The notes below the pieces were generated by a model. That model was given only the letters and a program-made list of their open reading frames with translations. It had not been told where the DNA came from and did no database searches. The translations under genes were made by a program, and so were the position numbers. From Acidimicrobiia bacterium (lineage in GTDB: Bacteria; Actinomycetota; Acidimicrobiia; Spongiisociales; SHLN01), in contig JAUXJL010000121.1 of NCBI GenBank assembly GCA_030624805.1, positions 1 to 6,446 on the forward strand: 6,446 bases of DNA, written 5' to 3'. Numbering within the stretch: position 1 is the first letter of the stretch; the number at the start of each line of letters is the position of its first letter. Of the stretch, positions 1 through 5,901 are shown one piece after another.

Positions 1-863
1 ATTGTCCCTCCGATTTCTCGCACCAGGCGGTTACCCCGTTCCTCTCTACAGCCGAAGGCATCCTCACGGCCCATTGCCCCGTGACCGCCGCCATGATGGA
101 TGCGGCCCCCAACCTCAAGGTGGTCGCCAAGCCGGGAGCAGGTTGGGACAACATTGACGTCGCGGCCGCCACCCAACGAGGTGTGCTGGTGTGCAACGTG
201 GCAGGAACCCGGGGCCGCTCGGTGGCCGAACATGCCTTCTTCATGCTGACCTATTTGGCCAAGCACGCATGGATGCTCGGTGATACCGATTGGAGGCACA
301 CGCTCTCCTACCAGTTCGGAGGAAACCGGCTGGGCGTGATCGGGCTGGGCACTGCCGGCTCGGTCGCCGTCCAGATCGGTGCCGGGCTGGGAATGGAGAT
401 CCTGGTCAACACTCGGACTCCGGACCCGGCTCGGGTGCCGGGGGTGTCACTGCAGTTCGTCGATCGCGAGACGCTGCTCGCCGAATCGGACTACGTCATT
501 CTTACCATGCCGCTGACCGACGAAACGCGCGGGCTAATCAACGCCTCTTCCCTTGAGCTGATGCGGGCCACGTCGATCCTCGTGAATGTGAGCCGGGGCC
601 CGACTGTTGTAACAGACGACCTCCTGAATGCGATGCAGCGCGGCCACCTGGCAGGTGCCGGCCTCGATGTCACCGACCCGGAACCGCTCCCGGACGACCA
701 TCCGCTACGGAGGCTGCCAAACGTCCTGATCACTCCACACATCGCCGGTCGGACCCACGAATCCCAGGCCGAGACGCTGGAACGAATGGCATCCAACATC
801 CGTCTGGCGCTGGCCGGGGAGCGGCCTGTGGATGTTGTGAATAGCCAGGTTATCGACGGCTGA
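1..863 (+). CDS. D-isomer-specific 2-hydroxyacid dehydrogenase, 5' end cut by the window edge
   Basis: This enzyme family reversibly reduces 2-ketoacids to D-2-hydroxyacids with NAD(P)H in the cytoplasm; phosphoglycerate dehydrogenase and glyoxylate/hydroxypyruvate reductase are members. The frame is open from the left edge (first whole codon at 3). Family-like sequence precedes the GTG at 81, so that GTG is internal and roughly 40-50 N-terminal residues lie outside the window. Seen directly: the Rossmann motif GLGTAG at 342-359; the catalytic Arg in NVSRGP (594-596); the catalytic Glu in DPEP (681-683); and the catalytic His in TPHIAG (738-740). The triad is intact. After the second Rossmann strand the sequence is NTR (408-416) rather than the Asp usual in NAD-specific members, which hints at NADP(H). 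The exact substrate cannot be told; the nearby HpaI-type aldolase suggests a small ketoacid such as glyoxylate, hydroxypyruvate or a sugar ketoacid. Family assignment is firm, specificity is not. Confidence 0.93.
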   Translation, partial: CPSDFSHQAVTPFLSTAEGILTAHCPVTAAMMDAAPNLKVVAKPGAGWDNIDVAAATQRGVLVCNVAGTRGRSVAEHAFFMLTYLAKHAWMLGDTDWRHTLSYQFGGNRLGVIGLGTAGSVAVQIGAGLGMEILVNTRTPDPARVPGVSLQFVDRETLLAESDYVILTMPLTDETRGLINASSLELMRATSILVNVSRGPTVVTDDLLNAMQRGHLAGAGLDVTDPEPLPDDHPLRRLPNVLITPHIAGRTHESQAETLERMASNIRLALAGERPVDVVNSQVIDG

Positions 864-878
864 GGTGTGACCGGGGCG

Positions 879-925
879 GGCTGAGAGGACGGCGCCACTT
901 TGCAGGGCCCTGAGTGGCCTCAGCC
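879..925 (+). terminator. Candidate hairpin terminator after the dehydrogenase
   Basis: Sixteen bases after the dehydrogenase stop, GGCTGAG (879-885) can pair with CTCAGCC (919-925), and GCCACT (894-899) with AGTGGC (913-918). This gives 13 base pairs whose 3' arm is continuous and whose 5' arm has an 8-base bulge. The loop contains the palindrome CAGGGCCCTG (903-912). There is no U-tract, which is common for actinobacterial terminators but also means the call rests on pairing alone. It could instead be a structured leader or have no function. Confidence 0.35.
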
Positions 926-931
926 TCGGAT

Positions 932-959
932 TTGCCCCTGACCTTGCGATATATATCAT
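932..959 (+). promoter_or_regulatory. Candidate housekeeping promoter for cupin 1
   Basis: A TTGCCC hexamer (932-937; 4 of 6 match to TTGACA) is followed after 16 bases by TATCAT (954-959; 5 of 6 match to TATAAT). This would start transcription near 966 and leave a leader of about 30 bases before the ATG at 998. It sits just after the candidate terminator and is overlapped by two palindromes. Judged by eye only. Confidence 0.4.
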
Positions 960-973
960 CCAGGCGATATCGC
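948..973 (+). promoter_or_regulatory. Pair of 10-base palindromes, possible operator
   Basis: GATATATATC (948-957) and GCGATATCGC (964-973) are each perfect palindromes. Both are preceded by or include the shared string GCGATAT, and their centres lie 16 bases apart. The first covers the candidate -10 box and the second the predicted transcription start, positions where a bound repressor would block initiation. No known operator consensus is recognised, so the regulator is unknown. Confidence 0.35.
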
Positions 974-986
974 GGTCCCCGCCGTC

Positions 987-993
987 AAAGGAG
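987..993 (+). promoter_or_regulatory. Ribosome binding site of cupin 1
   Basis: AAAGGAG lies 4 bases before the ATG at 998. It decides the start in favour of 998 over the upstream in-frame start at 914, which would have to translate through the promoter-like, palindromic region. The same AAAGGAG string precedes cupin 2. Confidence 0.8.
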
Positions 994-997
994 CAGG

Positions 998-1348
998 ATG
1001 AGTCTCGTAACGTTCGACAGCGACGCCGACAACATTGTCACGCGTCAATACTCGCAAGGAAAAGGTCCTGTTTTGCGGAGCGAGAAATGTGAGATAGCCC
1101 GTGTGTTTTTTGCCAAGGACACGGGTGCTGATTTCCATCAACATCCTGAAGAGCAGACCTTCTACTGCTTGGAGGGAAGGCTCGAGTGCACGGTTGGCGA
1201 AGAGACCTACACAATCGAACCGGGTCAAGCGTCGTTTCATCCGTCGAATATCAGACATAAAGTGCATGCCCTTGAGGACACGCTGCTCATCAGCTTCAAG
1301 GTGCGCGAAGAAGAGCAAATCTACGACGCCACCGGTGTCTTGGCCTGA
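998..1348 (+). CDS. Small single-domain cupin, copy 1 of a tandem pair
   Basis: A 116-residue cytoplasmic beta-barrel protein of the cupin superfamily. The first cupin motif is seen around residues 43-60 as HQHPEEQTFYCLEG: two His, and a Gln where the classical motif has Glu. The second motif includes PGQASFHPSN and a later His (IRHKV). Two His, Gln and His would form a metal site like that of KdgF, the cupin that linearises unsaturated uronates; other cupins use the same ligand set, so function is open. Start chosen by the ribosome site and by collinearity with cupin 2, which begins in the same way (VTF near the N-terminus). By hand alignment about half the residues match cupin 2. Its GC content is about 53% by hand count against about 62% for cupin 2, with codons such as ATA and AAA, suggesting a different history. 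Likely an isomerase, epimerase or ketoacid-modifying enzyme, or a small-molecule binder, in the same pathway as its neighbours; not proven. Confidence 0.88.
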   Translation: MSLVTFDSDADNIVTRQYSQGKGPVLRSEKCEIARVFFAKDTGADFHQHPEEQTFYCLEGRLECTVGEETYTIEPGQASFHPSNIRHKVHALEDTLLISFKVREEEQIYDATGVLA

Positions 1349-1354
1349 ACCGCC

Positions 1355-1382
1355 GCCGGTTGCACTCCTCCGCAACGCCGGC
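1355..1382 (+). terminator. Candidate hairpin terminator after cupin 1
   Basis: Six bases after the cupin 1 stop, GCCGGTTGC (1355-1363) pairs with GCAACGCCGGC (1372-1382) as a 9-base-pair stem with a 2-base bulge and an 8-base loop. There is no U-tract. Its position right behind the stop codon and before a 170-base gap fits a terminator or mRNA-stabilising hairpin. Confidence 0.4.
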
Positions 1383-1405
1383 ACCGGGCAAGGGTCTGAC
1401 TGGGG

Positions 1406-1416
1406 TGTTATAGGAT
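1406..1416 (+). promoter_or_regulatory. Weak extended -10-like element before cupin 2
   Basis: TGTTATAGG (1406-1414), with TAGGAT overlapping it to 1416, resembles an extended -10 box (TGn followed by TATA). No -35 hexamer at normal spacing is visible. It lies in the 204-base gap between the cupins, behind the candidate terminator. Apart from the hairpin and a 23-codon open frame, I see nothing else in that gap. Offered as a weak candidate only. Confidence 0.18.
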
Positions 1417-1540
1417 CGGTACCCGGTCGGGCATTCTGCAAACGGGTGGGCTGGACGGCCGGTGCAGGTCATGAACATATTCAACGAGCCTGACCCGGTC
1501 GCGGGCCAGCCAGCGAGTCGGGAAACGGCCCGAACAACCT

Positions 1541-1547
1541 AAAGGAG
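1541..1547 (+). promoter_or_regulatory. Ribosome binding site of cupin 2
   Basis: AAAGGAG is followed after 5 bases by the ATG at 1553. It is identical to the site before cupin 1. Confidence 0.8.
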
Positions 1548-1552
1548 TAGCG

Positions 1553-1915
1553 ATGCCACGAGTGACGTTCGAAGGCTCGGAAGACAATCAACTGAACCCT
1601 TATTCGAGCGCCCGCGGACCGGTGATGCGCAGTGACAAGCAAGAGATCTCACTTGTGACGTTCGCGGAGGGAACCGGTGCCGAGCCCCATCGGCATCCGG
1701 AAGAGCAGACGTTTTATGTACTGCATGGCCGGCTGCGGGCCACCGTTGGGGAGGGTGACACCGCCGAGACCTACGAGGTCGGGCCAGGTCAGGGAAGCTT
1801 TCATCCGTCCGACGTGCTGCACGGGGTCGAGGCGCTGGAGGAGACTCAGTGCGTGAGCTTCAAGAACGTCGTCGACCCAACCCAGTATGCCGAGACCGGC
1901 CGACTCGACGCCTGA
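1553..1915 (+). CDS. Small single-domain cupin, copy 2 of a tandem pair
   Basis: A 120-residue cupin-superfamily protein and clear paralogue of the preceding cupin; about 62 of about 116 aligned positions are identical by hand. The shared core is HxHPEEQTFYxLxGRL, again with Gln at the third metal-ligand position, followed by PGQxSFHPSD and a His in the second motif. The differences are mostly at the termini, plus a 4-residue insertion (GDTAE region) between the two motifs. The start is fixed by the ribosome site and by matching the N-terminus of copy 1. It is followed after 32 bases by the aldolase gene, so the two are probably co-transcribed. GC content is about 62%, typical of the window. 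The pair could have diverged to act on two related intermediates, or form heteromers; neither can be decided here. No signal peptide or membrane segment is seen. Confidence 0.9.
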   Translation: MPRVTFEGSEDNQLNPYSSARGPVMRSDKQEISLVTFAEGTGAEPHRHPEEQTFYVLHGRLRATVGEGDTAETYEVGPGQGSFHPSDVLHGVEALEETQCVSFKNVVDPTQYAETGRLDA

Positions 1916-1932
1916 CCGTTTCTTCGACAACC

Positions 1933-1938
1933 GAGGAG
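1933..1938 (+). promoter_or_regulatory. Ribosome binding site of the aldolase
   Basis: GAGGAG lies 9 bases before the ATG at 1948. It decides that start over the in-frame ATG at 1849, which lies inside cupin 2 and would add 33 residues unlike this family. Confidence 0.7.
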
Positions 1939-1947
1939 ACTCCAACT

Positions 1948-2721
1948 ATGCCAAACGCCTGGAAAGAACGGCTACAGCGAGGCGAGCAGCTGGTGGTTTT
2001 CGCCGTTGGAAGGATGTATCACCACAACATCATCCAGTACCTGGGTATGGCCGGGGGCTTCGACGGTTTTTGGATCGATGTCGAACACGCGGGTCTGACG
2101 GTGCGGGATACGGAGATCGCCGTGGCAGCGGGAAAGGCCCACGGCCTCGAGAGTTTTGTACGGGTGCCACCCACCGACTACGCCACCGTCACACGGTGTC
2201 TTGAAAGCGGGGCTATGGGCGTGATGGCCGCCCAAATCACCTCAACCGAGCAGGCCGAGGAATTTGTTGGTTGGGCCAAGTTCGCTCCGCGAGGAAGGCG
2301 GGGTCTGAACCCACTCGGCTACGACGGTCGCTTCGGATCGATACCTGTCGCCGAATTCGCGGAGAGGGCAAATCGGGATTCTTTCGTTGCCGTGCAGATC
2401 GAGACCGCCGAAGCAGTCGAGGACGTCGATGCCATCGCGGCCATCGACGGTGTCGACCTACTCTTCGTCGGTCCCTCTGACCTGAGCCAGGCGATGGGAA
2501 CCATCGGCGATTTCACCAGTGAGCGCAGCCTCGAGGCGGTTGATCGGGTCGCGGCAGCTTGCCGGGCCCATGGGAAGCAGTGGGGCGCGGTAACGCCAAC
2601 GCCGGCCTATGCCGCCCGGCTGATCGACAAGGGCTGCACACTGATCTCTCCAACAAACGACGTGAAGCTGGTCACCGCCGGACTGGCCGCGGTCAAGGAG
2701 AGCTTCTCAGACCTTTGGTGA
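1948..2721 (+). CDS. HpcH/HpaI-family class II (metal-dependent) aldolase
   Basis: A 257-residue TIM-barrel aldolase, close to the roughly 260 residues of E. coli HpaI. Enzymes of this family use a divalent metal to cleave 2-keto-3-deoxy or 4-hydroxy-2-keto acids retro-aldol fashion, giving pyruvate (or another 2-ketoacid) and an aldehyde. All key residues are visible in the right order. The DVEHA block carries the catalytic His47, VRVPP carries Arg72, QIET carries the metal ligand Glu152, and VGPSDLS carries the metal ligand Asp178. These match E. coli HpaI His45, Arg70, Glu149 and Asp175 with offsets of only 2-3. It is the last gene of the probable cupin 2-aldolase operon. The substrate could be a 2-keto-3-deoxy sugar acid or an aromatic-degradation intermediate. 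The absence of any aromatic ring-cleavage gene in the window and the presence of cupins and a hydroxyacid dehydrogenase lean to the former, but this is inference. Macrophomate-synthase-like or citrate-lyase-beta-like roles are less likely. Confidence 0.93.
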   Translation: MPNAWKERLQRGEQLVVFAVGRMYHHNIIQYLGMAGGFDGFWIDVEHAGLTVRDTEIAVAAGKAHGLESFVRVPPTDYATVTRCLESGAMGVMAAQITSTEQAEEFVGWAKFAPRGRRGLNPLGYDGRFGSIPVAEFAERANRDSFVAVQIETAEAVEDVDAIAAIDGVDLLFVGPSDLSQAMGTIGDFTSERSLEAVDRVAAACRAHGKQWGAVTPTPAYAARLIDKGCTLISPTNDVKLVTAGLAAVKESFSDLW

Positions 2722-2766
2722 TAGTTCGAGGCTGCCGCCGGCCAAGCCGAACCCGGCCACCTGCCG

Positions 2767-2772
2767 TAATCT
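2767..2772 (+). promoter_or_regulatory. -10-like box placed for a leaderless selA transcript
   Basis: TAATCT fits the TAnnnT consensus and ends 7 bases before the selA ATG (2780), so transcription would begin at or next to the start codon. No Shine-Dalgarno sequence is visible in the 58-base gap behind the aldolase, and no good -35 hexamer at 17 bases. This is the layout established for leaderless genes in mycobacteria and other actinobacteria. Confidence 0.5.
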
Positions 2773-2779
2773 GGCCGCC

Positions 2780-4126
2780 ATGGAACTGCGCGACCTTCCT
2801 TCGGTGACCGACCTCACAGCCGAGCTGGCATCGGATGGGTGGGCACGGGAAGTCACAGCCGAAATAGCTCGTCACGCCCTCGACGAGGCTCGGCGTCGGA
2901 TCCAGGCTGGAGAGCCGGCCGATCCCTCCGCTCTCGCTCGTCTCGAGCTGACCAGGATCGGCCGTATCCGACCGAAACCCGTCATAAATGCAAGCGGCGT
3001 CCTGCTGAACACCAACCTCGGCAGGGCTCCGACCCACCCTGACGCTGCCGAGGCGGCGGGCCGCGCACTGGCCGAATACGGCAACGTTGAGTTTGATCTG
3101 AGCCGTGGTCACCGAGGCGGCCGGGGAGCATACGTCCACCAGCTCATCACCAGCATGACCGGAGCCGAATCTGCGTTCGTAGTCAACAACAATGCCGGGG
3201 CACTCTTCTTGACACTCGCCGCCTTGGGGACCGGCCGTCAGGTTGTCATTTCCCGTGGCGAGCTCATTGAAATCGGTGGATCGTTCCGGCTTCCCGAGCT
3301 CATGGCCGCGGCCGGCGTGTGGCTGGTCGAAGTAGGAACCACCAACCGCACGAGGCTACGGGACTACCGGGATGCCATCCGGCCCGAGACCGCCATGATT
3401 CTGAAGGTACATCCGTCCAACTACCGGACGGTTGGCTTCACTGAAGAAGCCACTTACCGCCAGCTGGCACAGGAGGCCCACCGCCGCAGCCTTCCCTTCG
3501 TCGCCGATATCGGCAGTGGGCTGCTCGATGCCGAGGTTCCATGGCTGCACGGTGCCCCCCCGACCTGGGTGCAGGGTGAACCGGCCGCCAAACAAACCCT
3601 GGCTGATGGTGCCGACCTCGTCTTGTTTTCCGGTGACAAGCTGCTCGGCGGTCCTCAGGCCGGCATCATCGCCGGCACCCGGGCCCTGATTGACCGGATG
3701 CGAAGCCACCCCATCGCCCGCGGCCTTCGGTGCGACGGAGCGACCCTGGCCGCCCTTGCAACCACCCTCGAGTTGTACGCCGATAATCGCGGCCAGGAAG
3801 TTCCGTTTTGGGCGATGGCGTCTATTCCCACCGTCGAGCTCGAGCAACGGTCAAGAGCCTGTCTCGATGCCTCCGGCGTCGACGGCCGGGTGGCCAGCGA
3901 CGAGTCGGTCGTCGGGGCCGGCTCAGTCCCCGGCCAAACCATTTCCGGCCCGGTCATCCGCATATCGGGGATGGGGACCGATTCTGTGTGGGCCGCGTTG
4001 CTTGCCGGCCAACCGTCGGTGGTGGCCCGCCGCCGAGACGGTGATCTCATTATCGATCTGCGGGCGGTCCGTGCGGATCAGGATGAGGCAGTAGCTGCCG
4101 CCCTGGCCAACGCATGCCAATCGTAG
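2780..4126 (+). CDS. selA: L-seryl-tRNA(Sec) selenium transferase
   Basis: SelA is a PLP enzyme that converts Ser-tRNA(Sec) to Sec-tRNA(Sec) with selenophosphate made by SelD. At 448 residues it is close to the usual 450-470. An N-terminal helical, tRNA-binding segment spans about residues 1-65. It is followed by the PLP fold with family blocks: PVINASGVLLNTNLGRAP (67-84), RGHRGGRG (109-116), VNNNAG (135-140), ELIEIGGSFRLPE (161-173), GTTNRT (186-191), KVHPSNYR (209-216), DIGSGLL (243-249), and SGDKLLGGPQAG with PLP-binding Lys287. One small oddity is CDG at 318-320, where I recall many homologues reading xDK. The ATG at 2780 gives a full family N-terminus and lacks a ribosome site, so it is probably leaderless. 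The 3' end overlaps selB by 13 bases, implying translational coupling. selD and the tRNA(Sec) gene must lie elsewhere. Confidence 0.97.
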   Translation: MELRDLPSVTDLTAELASDGWAREVTAEIARHALDEARRRIQAGEPADPSALARLELTRIGRIRPKPVINASGVLLNTNLGRAPTHPDAAEAAGRALAEYGNVEFDLSRGHRGGRGAYVHQLITSMTGAESAFVVNNNAGALFLTLAALGTGRQVVISRGELIEIGGSFRLPELMAAAGVWLVEVGTTNRTRLRDYRDAIRPETAMILKVHPSNYRTVGFTEEATYRQLAQEAHRRSLPFVADIGSGLLDAEVPWLHGAPPTWVQGEPAAKQTLADGADLVLFSGDKLLGGPQAGIIAGTRALIDRMRSHPIARGLRCDGATLAALATTLELYADNRGQEVPFWAMASIPTVELEQRSRACLDASGVDGRVASDESVVGAGSVPGQTISGPVIRISGMGTDSVWAALLAGQPSVVARRRDGDLIIDLRAVRADQDEAVAAALANACQS

Positions 4127-5901
4127 GGACCGCCGGACACGTCGACCACGGCAAGTCCACGCTTATCCAAGCGCTCACCGGCCGGAACCCCGATCGGCTC
4201 GTCGAAGAACAGGAGCGTGGCCTGACGATCGACTTGGGATTTGCTTGGGCGGAGCTCCCCTCGGGCACCTCGGTTGGGTTCGTCGATGTCCCGGGCCATG
4301 AACGGTTCATCAAGAACATGCTGGCGGGCATCGAAGCCGTCAACGTTGGCCTTCTCGTCGTGGCGGCCGATGAGGGATGGATGCCTCAATCGGAGGAACA
4401 CCTGGCGGTCCTGGATCTCCTGGAGATCCCTCGCCTGGTAATCGCCTTGACGCGGACCGGCTTGGCCGACGAGGAGACTCGGCAATTAGCGATCGCCGAG
4501 GTCCAAGAAAAGATCGTGGGAACCGTAGCCGCCGACGCCCCGATCATCCCGGTCGATTCGTTGTCGGGCGAGGGCCTGGACTCGCTTCGGAAAGCATTGG
4601 ACGACGCCATTGCCACAACCACCGTCGTGGTTCTGGGACGCCCACGTCTGTGGGTGGATAGATCCTTCACGATCTCGGGAGCCGGGACGGTCATAACCGG
4701 GACCCTGGTTGATGGATCCCTGACAACAGGTGATGAAGTCGCCGTTCTCCCCGGCCCACATGTCAGCCGTATTAGGGGCATACAGAGTCACGAGCAGGCG
4801 CTCGAGACAGTAGAGCCCGCAACCCGAACCGCCCTCAACCTGGGAGGCCTCGAGACCGGCGCCATCGCCCGAGGCGCCATGCTCGGCCGGCCGGATGAGT
4901 GGGCTCCATCCAGCCGGGTGTTGGTGGCGCTTCACACCGTGCGCGGTTTGGTCTCGCCAATCAAGGATCGAGGCGCCTACCACTTGCACGTCGGAAGCGG
5001 ATCGTGGCCGGCTCGGGTCCGGCTACTCGACGGTCCCGAGTTGATCGGGTTCGGACATGCTGTCATCACCACCGACATCCCGATCCCGCTGGCGATGGGT
5101 GACCGATTCATTCTGCGAGAAGTGGGCCGGCGAGCGGTGGTGGGAGGCGGACGGGTCCTCGAGCCAAGCCCGCCACGGCGGATCCGCACAGCTGATGTCG
5201 GATTACTCGACGACGCCGTGGCTACAACACCCGACGAACAAGCGGGCGCGCTGCTCAAGAGCCGGGGCTCGGAGCAAACAACAACCCTGGCGGCTCACAC
5301 CCGTGGAGGGGTGGTCACAATGGCGGTGGTGGCCGGCGGATTGGCCCTCGACCCGGAGGCAGCTGATCGTCTCATCGTCCGAGCCGCTGAGATTGTCGAG
5401 GAGTTCCAAATCGCCAACCCATTACGGCCGGGCATGCCGAAAGCCAGCCTGGCCAGCGTCCTCGGAGTCGAGCTCGGCCTATTGGATGTAGTGCTGGGCC
5501 GGGCAGATGGCTTGGAGGAGTCCGGAAGCGATGTGGCAACGAGCGGGTTCAAGGTCGAGCTGGACTCCCAGGATGAACTGGCTTGGGAAGCCGCTCGTAC
5601 CAAGCTGCGCGCCGGCCTAGCGGTCCCGAGCTTGGGACAGCTCGGATTATCGAAAGAGCTCGTCCACGCGCTCGTCCGGTCCGGGGCTCTGATCCGCGTC
5701 AGCCCCGACCTGGCATACCTGCCTGATCAGGTGGGCAGCATGGTGGAACGCCTTGGTGAGCTTCCGGAGGGTTTTACTGTCGCCCAGTTCCGCGATCAAT
5801 TCGGGTTGACCCGGAAATACGCGGTGCCAATCCTGGAATGGCTCGACAGCGAAGGGCACACGGTCCGACGCGGAGATGGGCGGACGGCTAAATCGAAGTG
5901 A
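4114..5901 (+). CDS. selB: Selenocysteine-specific translation elongation factor
   Basis: SelB is a GTPase that binds Sec-tRNA(Sec) and, through C-terminal winged helices, the SECIS hairpin of selenoprotein mRNAs. At 595 residues it is near the 614 of E. coli. The G domain covers about 1-170: G1 is GHVDHGKS (8-15), the switch I region GLTIDLGFA starts at 36, and G3 is DVPGHE (58-63). Next come the EF-Tu-like domain 2 (about 175-260, with FTISGAGTVITGTL) and domain 3 (about 265-350). The winged-helix region (about 360-595) ends in a typical FTVAQFRDQFGLTRKYA block. The odd point is G4: residues 113-116 read TRTG, where SelB normally has T/NKxD, so the guanine-recognising Asp is replaced by Gly116. 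The ATG lies inside selA with no ribosome site of its own, so translation is probably coupled to selA. The 3' end overlaps the convergent whiB gene by 14 bases. Confidence 0.97.
   Translation: MPIVGTAGHVDHGKSTLIQALTGRNPDRLVEEQERGLTIDLGFAWAELPSGTSVGFVDVPGHERFIKNMLAGIEAVNVGLLVVAADEGWMPQSEEHLAVLDLLEIPRLVIALTRTGLADEETRQLAIAEVQEKIVGTVAADAPIIPVDSLSGEGLDSLRKALDDAIATTTVVVLGRPRLWVDRSFTISGAGTVITGTLVDGSLTTGDEVAVLPGPHVSRIRGIQSHEQALETVEPATRTALNLGGLETGAIARGAMLGRPDEWAPSSRVLVALHTVRGLVSPIKDRGAYHLHVGSGSWPARVRLLDGPELIGFGHAVITTDIPIPLAMGDRFILREVGRRAVVGGGRVLEPSPPRRIRTADVGLLDDAVATTPDEQAGALLKSRGSEQTTTLAAHTRGGVVTMAVVAGGLALDPEAADRLIVRAAEIVEEFQIANPLRPGMPKASLASVLGVELGLLDVVLGRADGLEESGSDVATSGFKVELDSQDELAWEAARTKLRAGLAVPSLGQLGLSKELVHALVRSGALIRVSPDLAYLPDQVGSMVERLGELPEGFTVAQFRDQFGLTRKYAVPILEWLDSEGHTVRRGDGRTAKSK

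Noticed and set aside
914..997. An extended N-terminus for cupin 1 starting at 914.
   Set aside because: The extra residues are absent from the paralogue, the stretch contains promoter-like and palindromic sequence, and the ATG at 998 has a proper ribosome site.
1471..1542. A 23-codon open frame (MNIFNEPDPV...) ending on the cupin 2 ribosome site, a possible leader peptide.
   Set aside because: It has only a weak ribosome site, no recognisable regulatory codon run and no similarity I know; overlap of its TAA with AAAGGAG may be chance.
861..1920. UGA stop codons of the dehydrogenase and both cupins as possible selenocysteine codons, given selA-selB next door.
   Set aside because: Dehydrogenase and cupin read-through frames carry no family-like sequence. 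The proteins already end at normal positions, and the stem-loops after the dehydrogenase and cupin 1 stops are not needed to explain a SECIS.
1849..1947. An extended N-terminus for the aldolase starting inside cupin 2.
   Set aside because: The ATG at 1948 has a GAGGAG site and yields the family length with catalytic residues at the expected positions.
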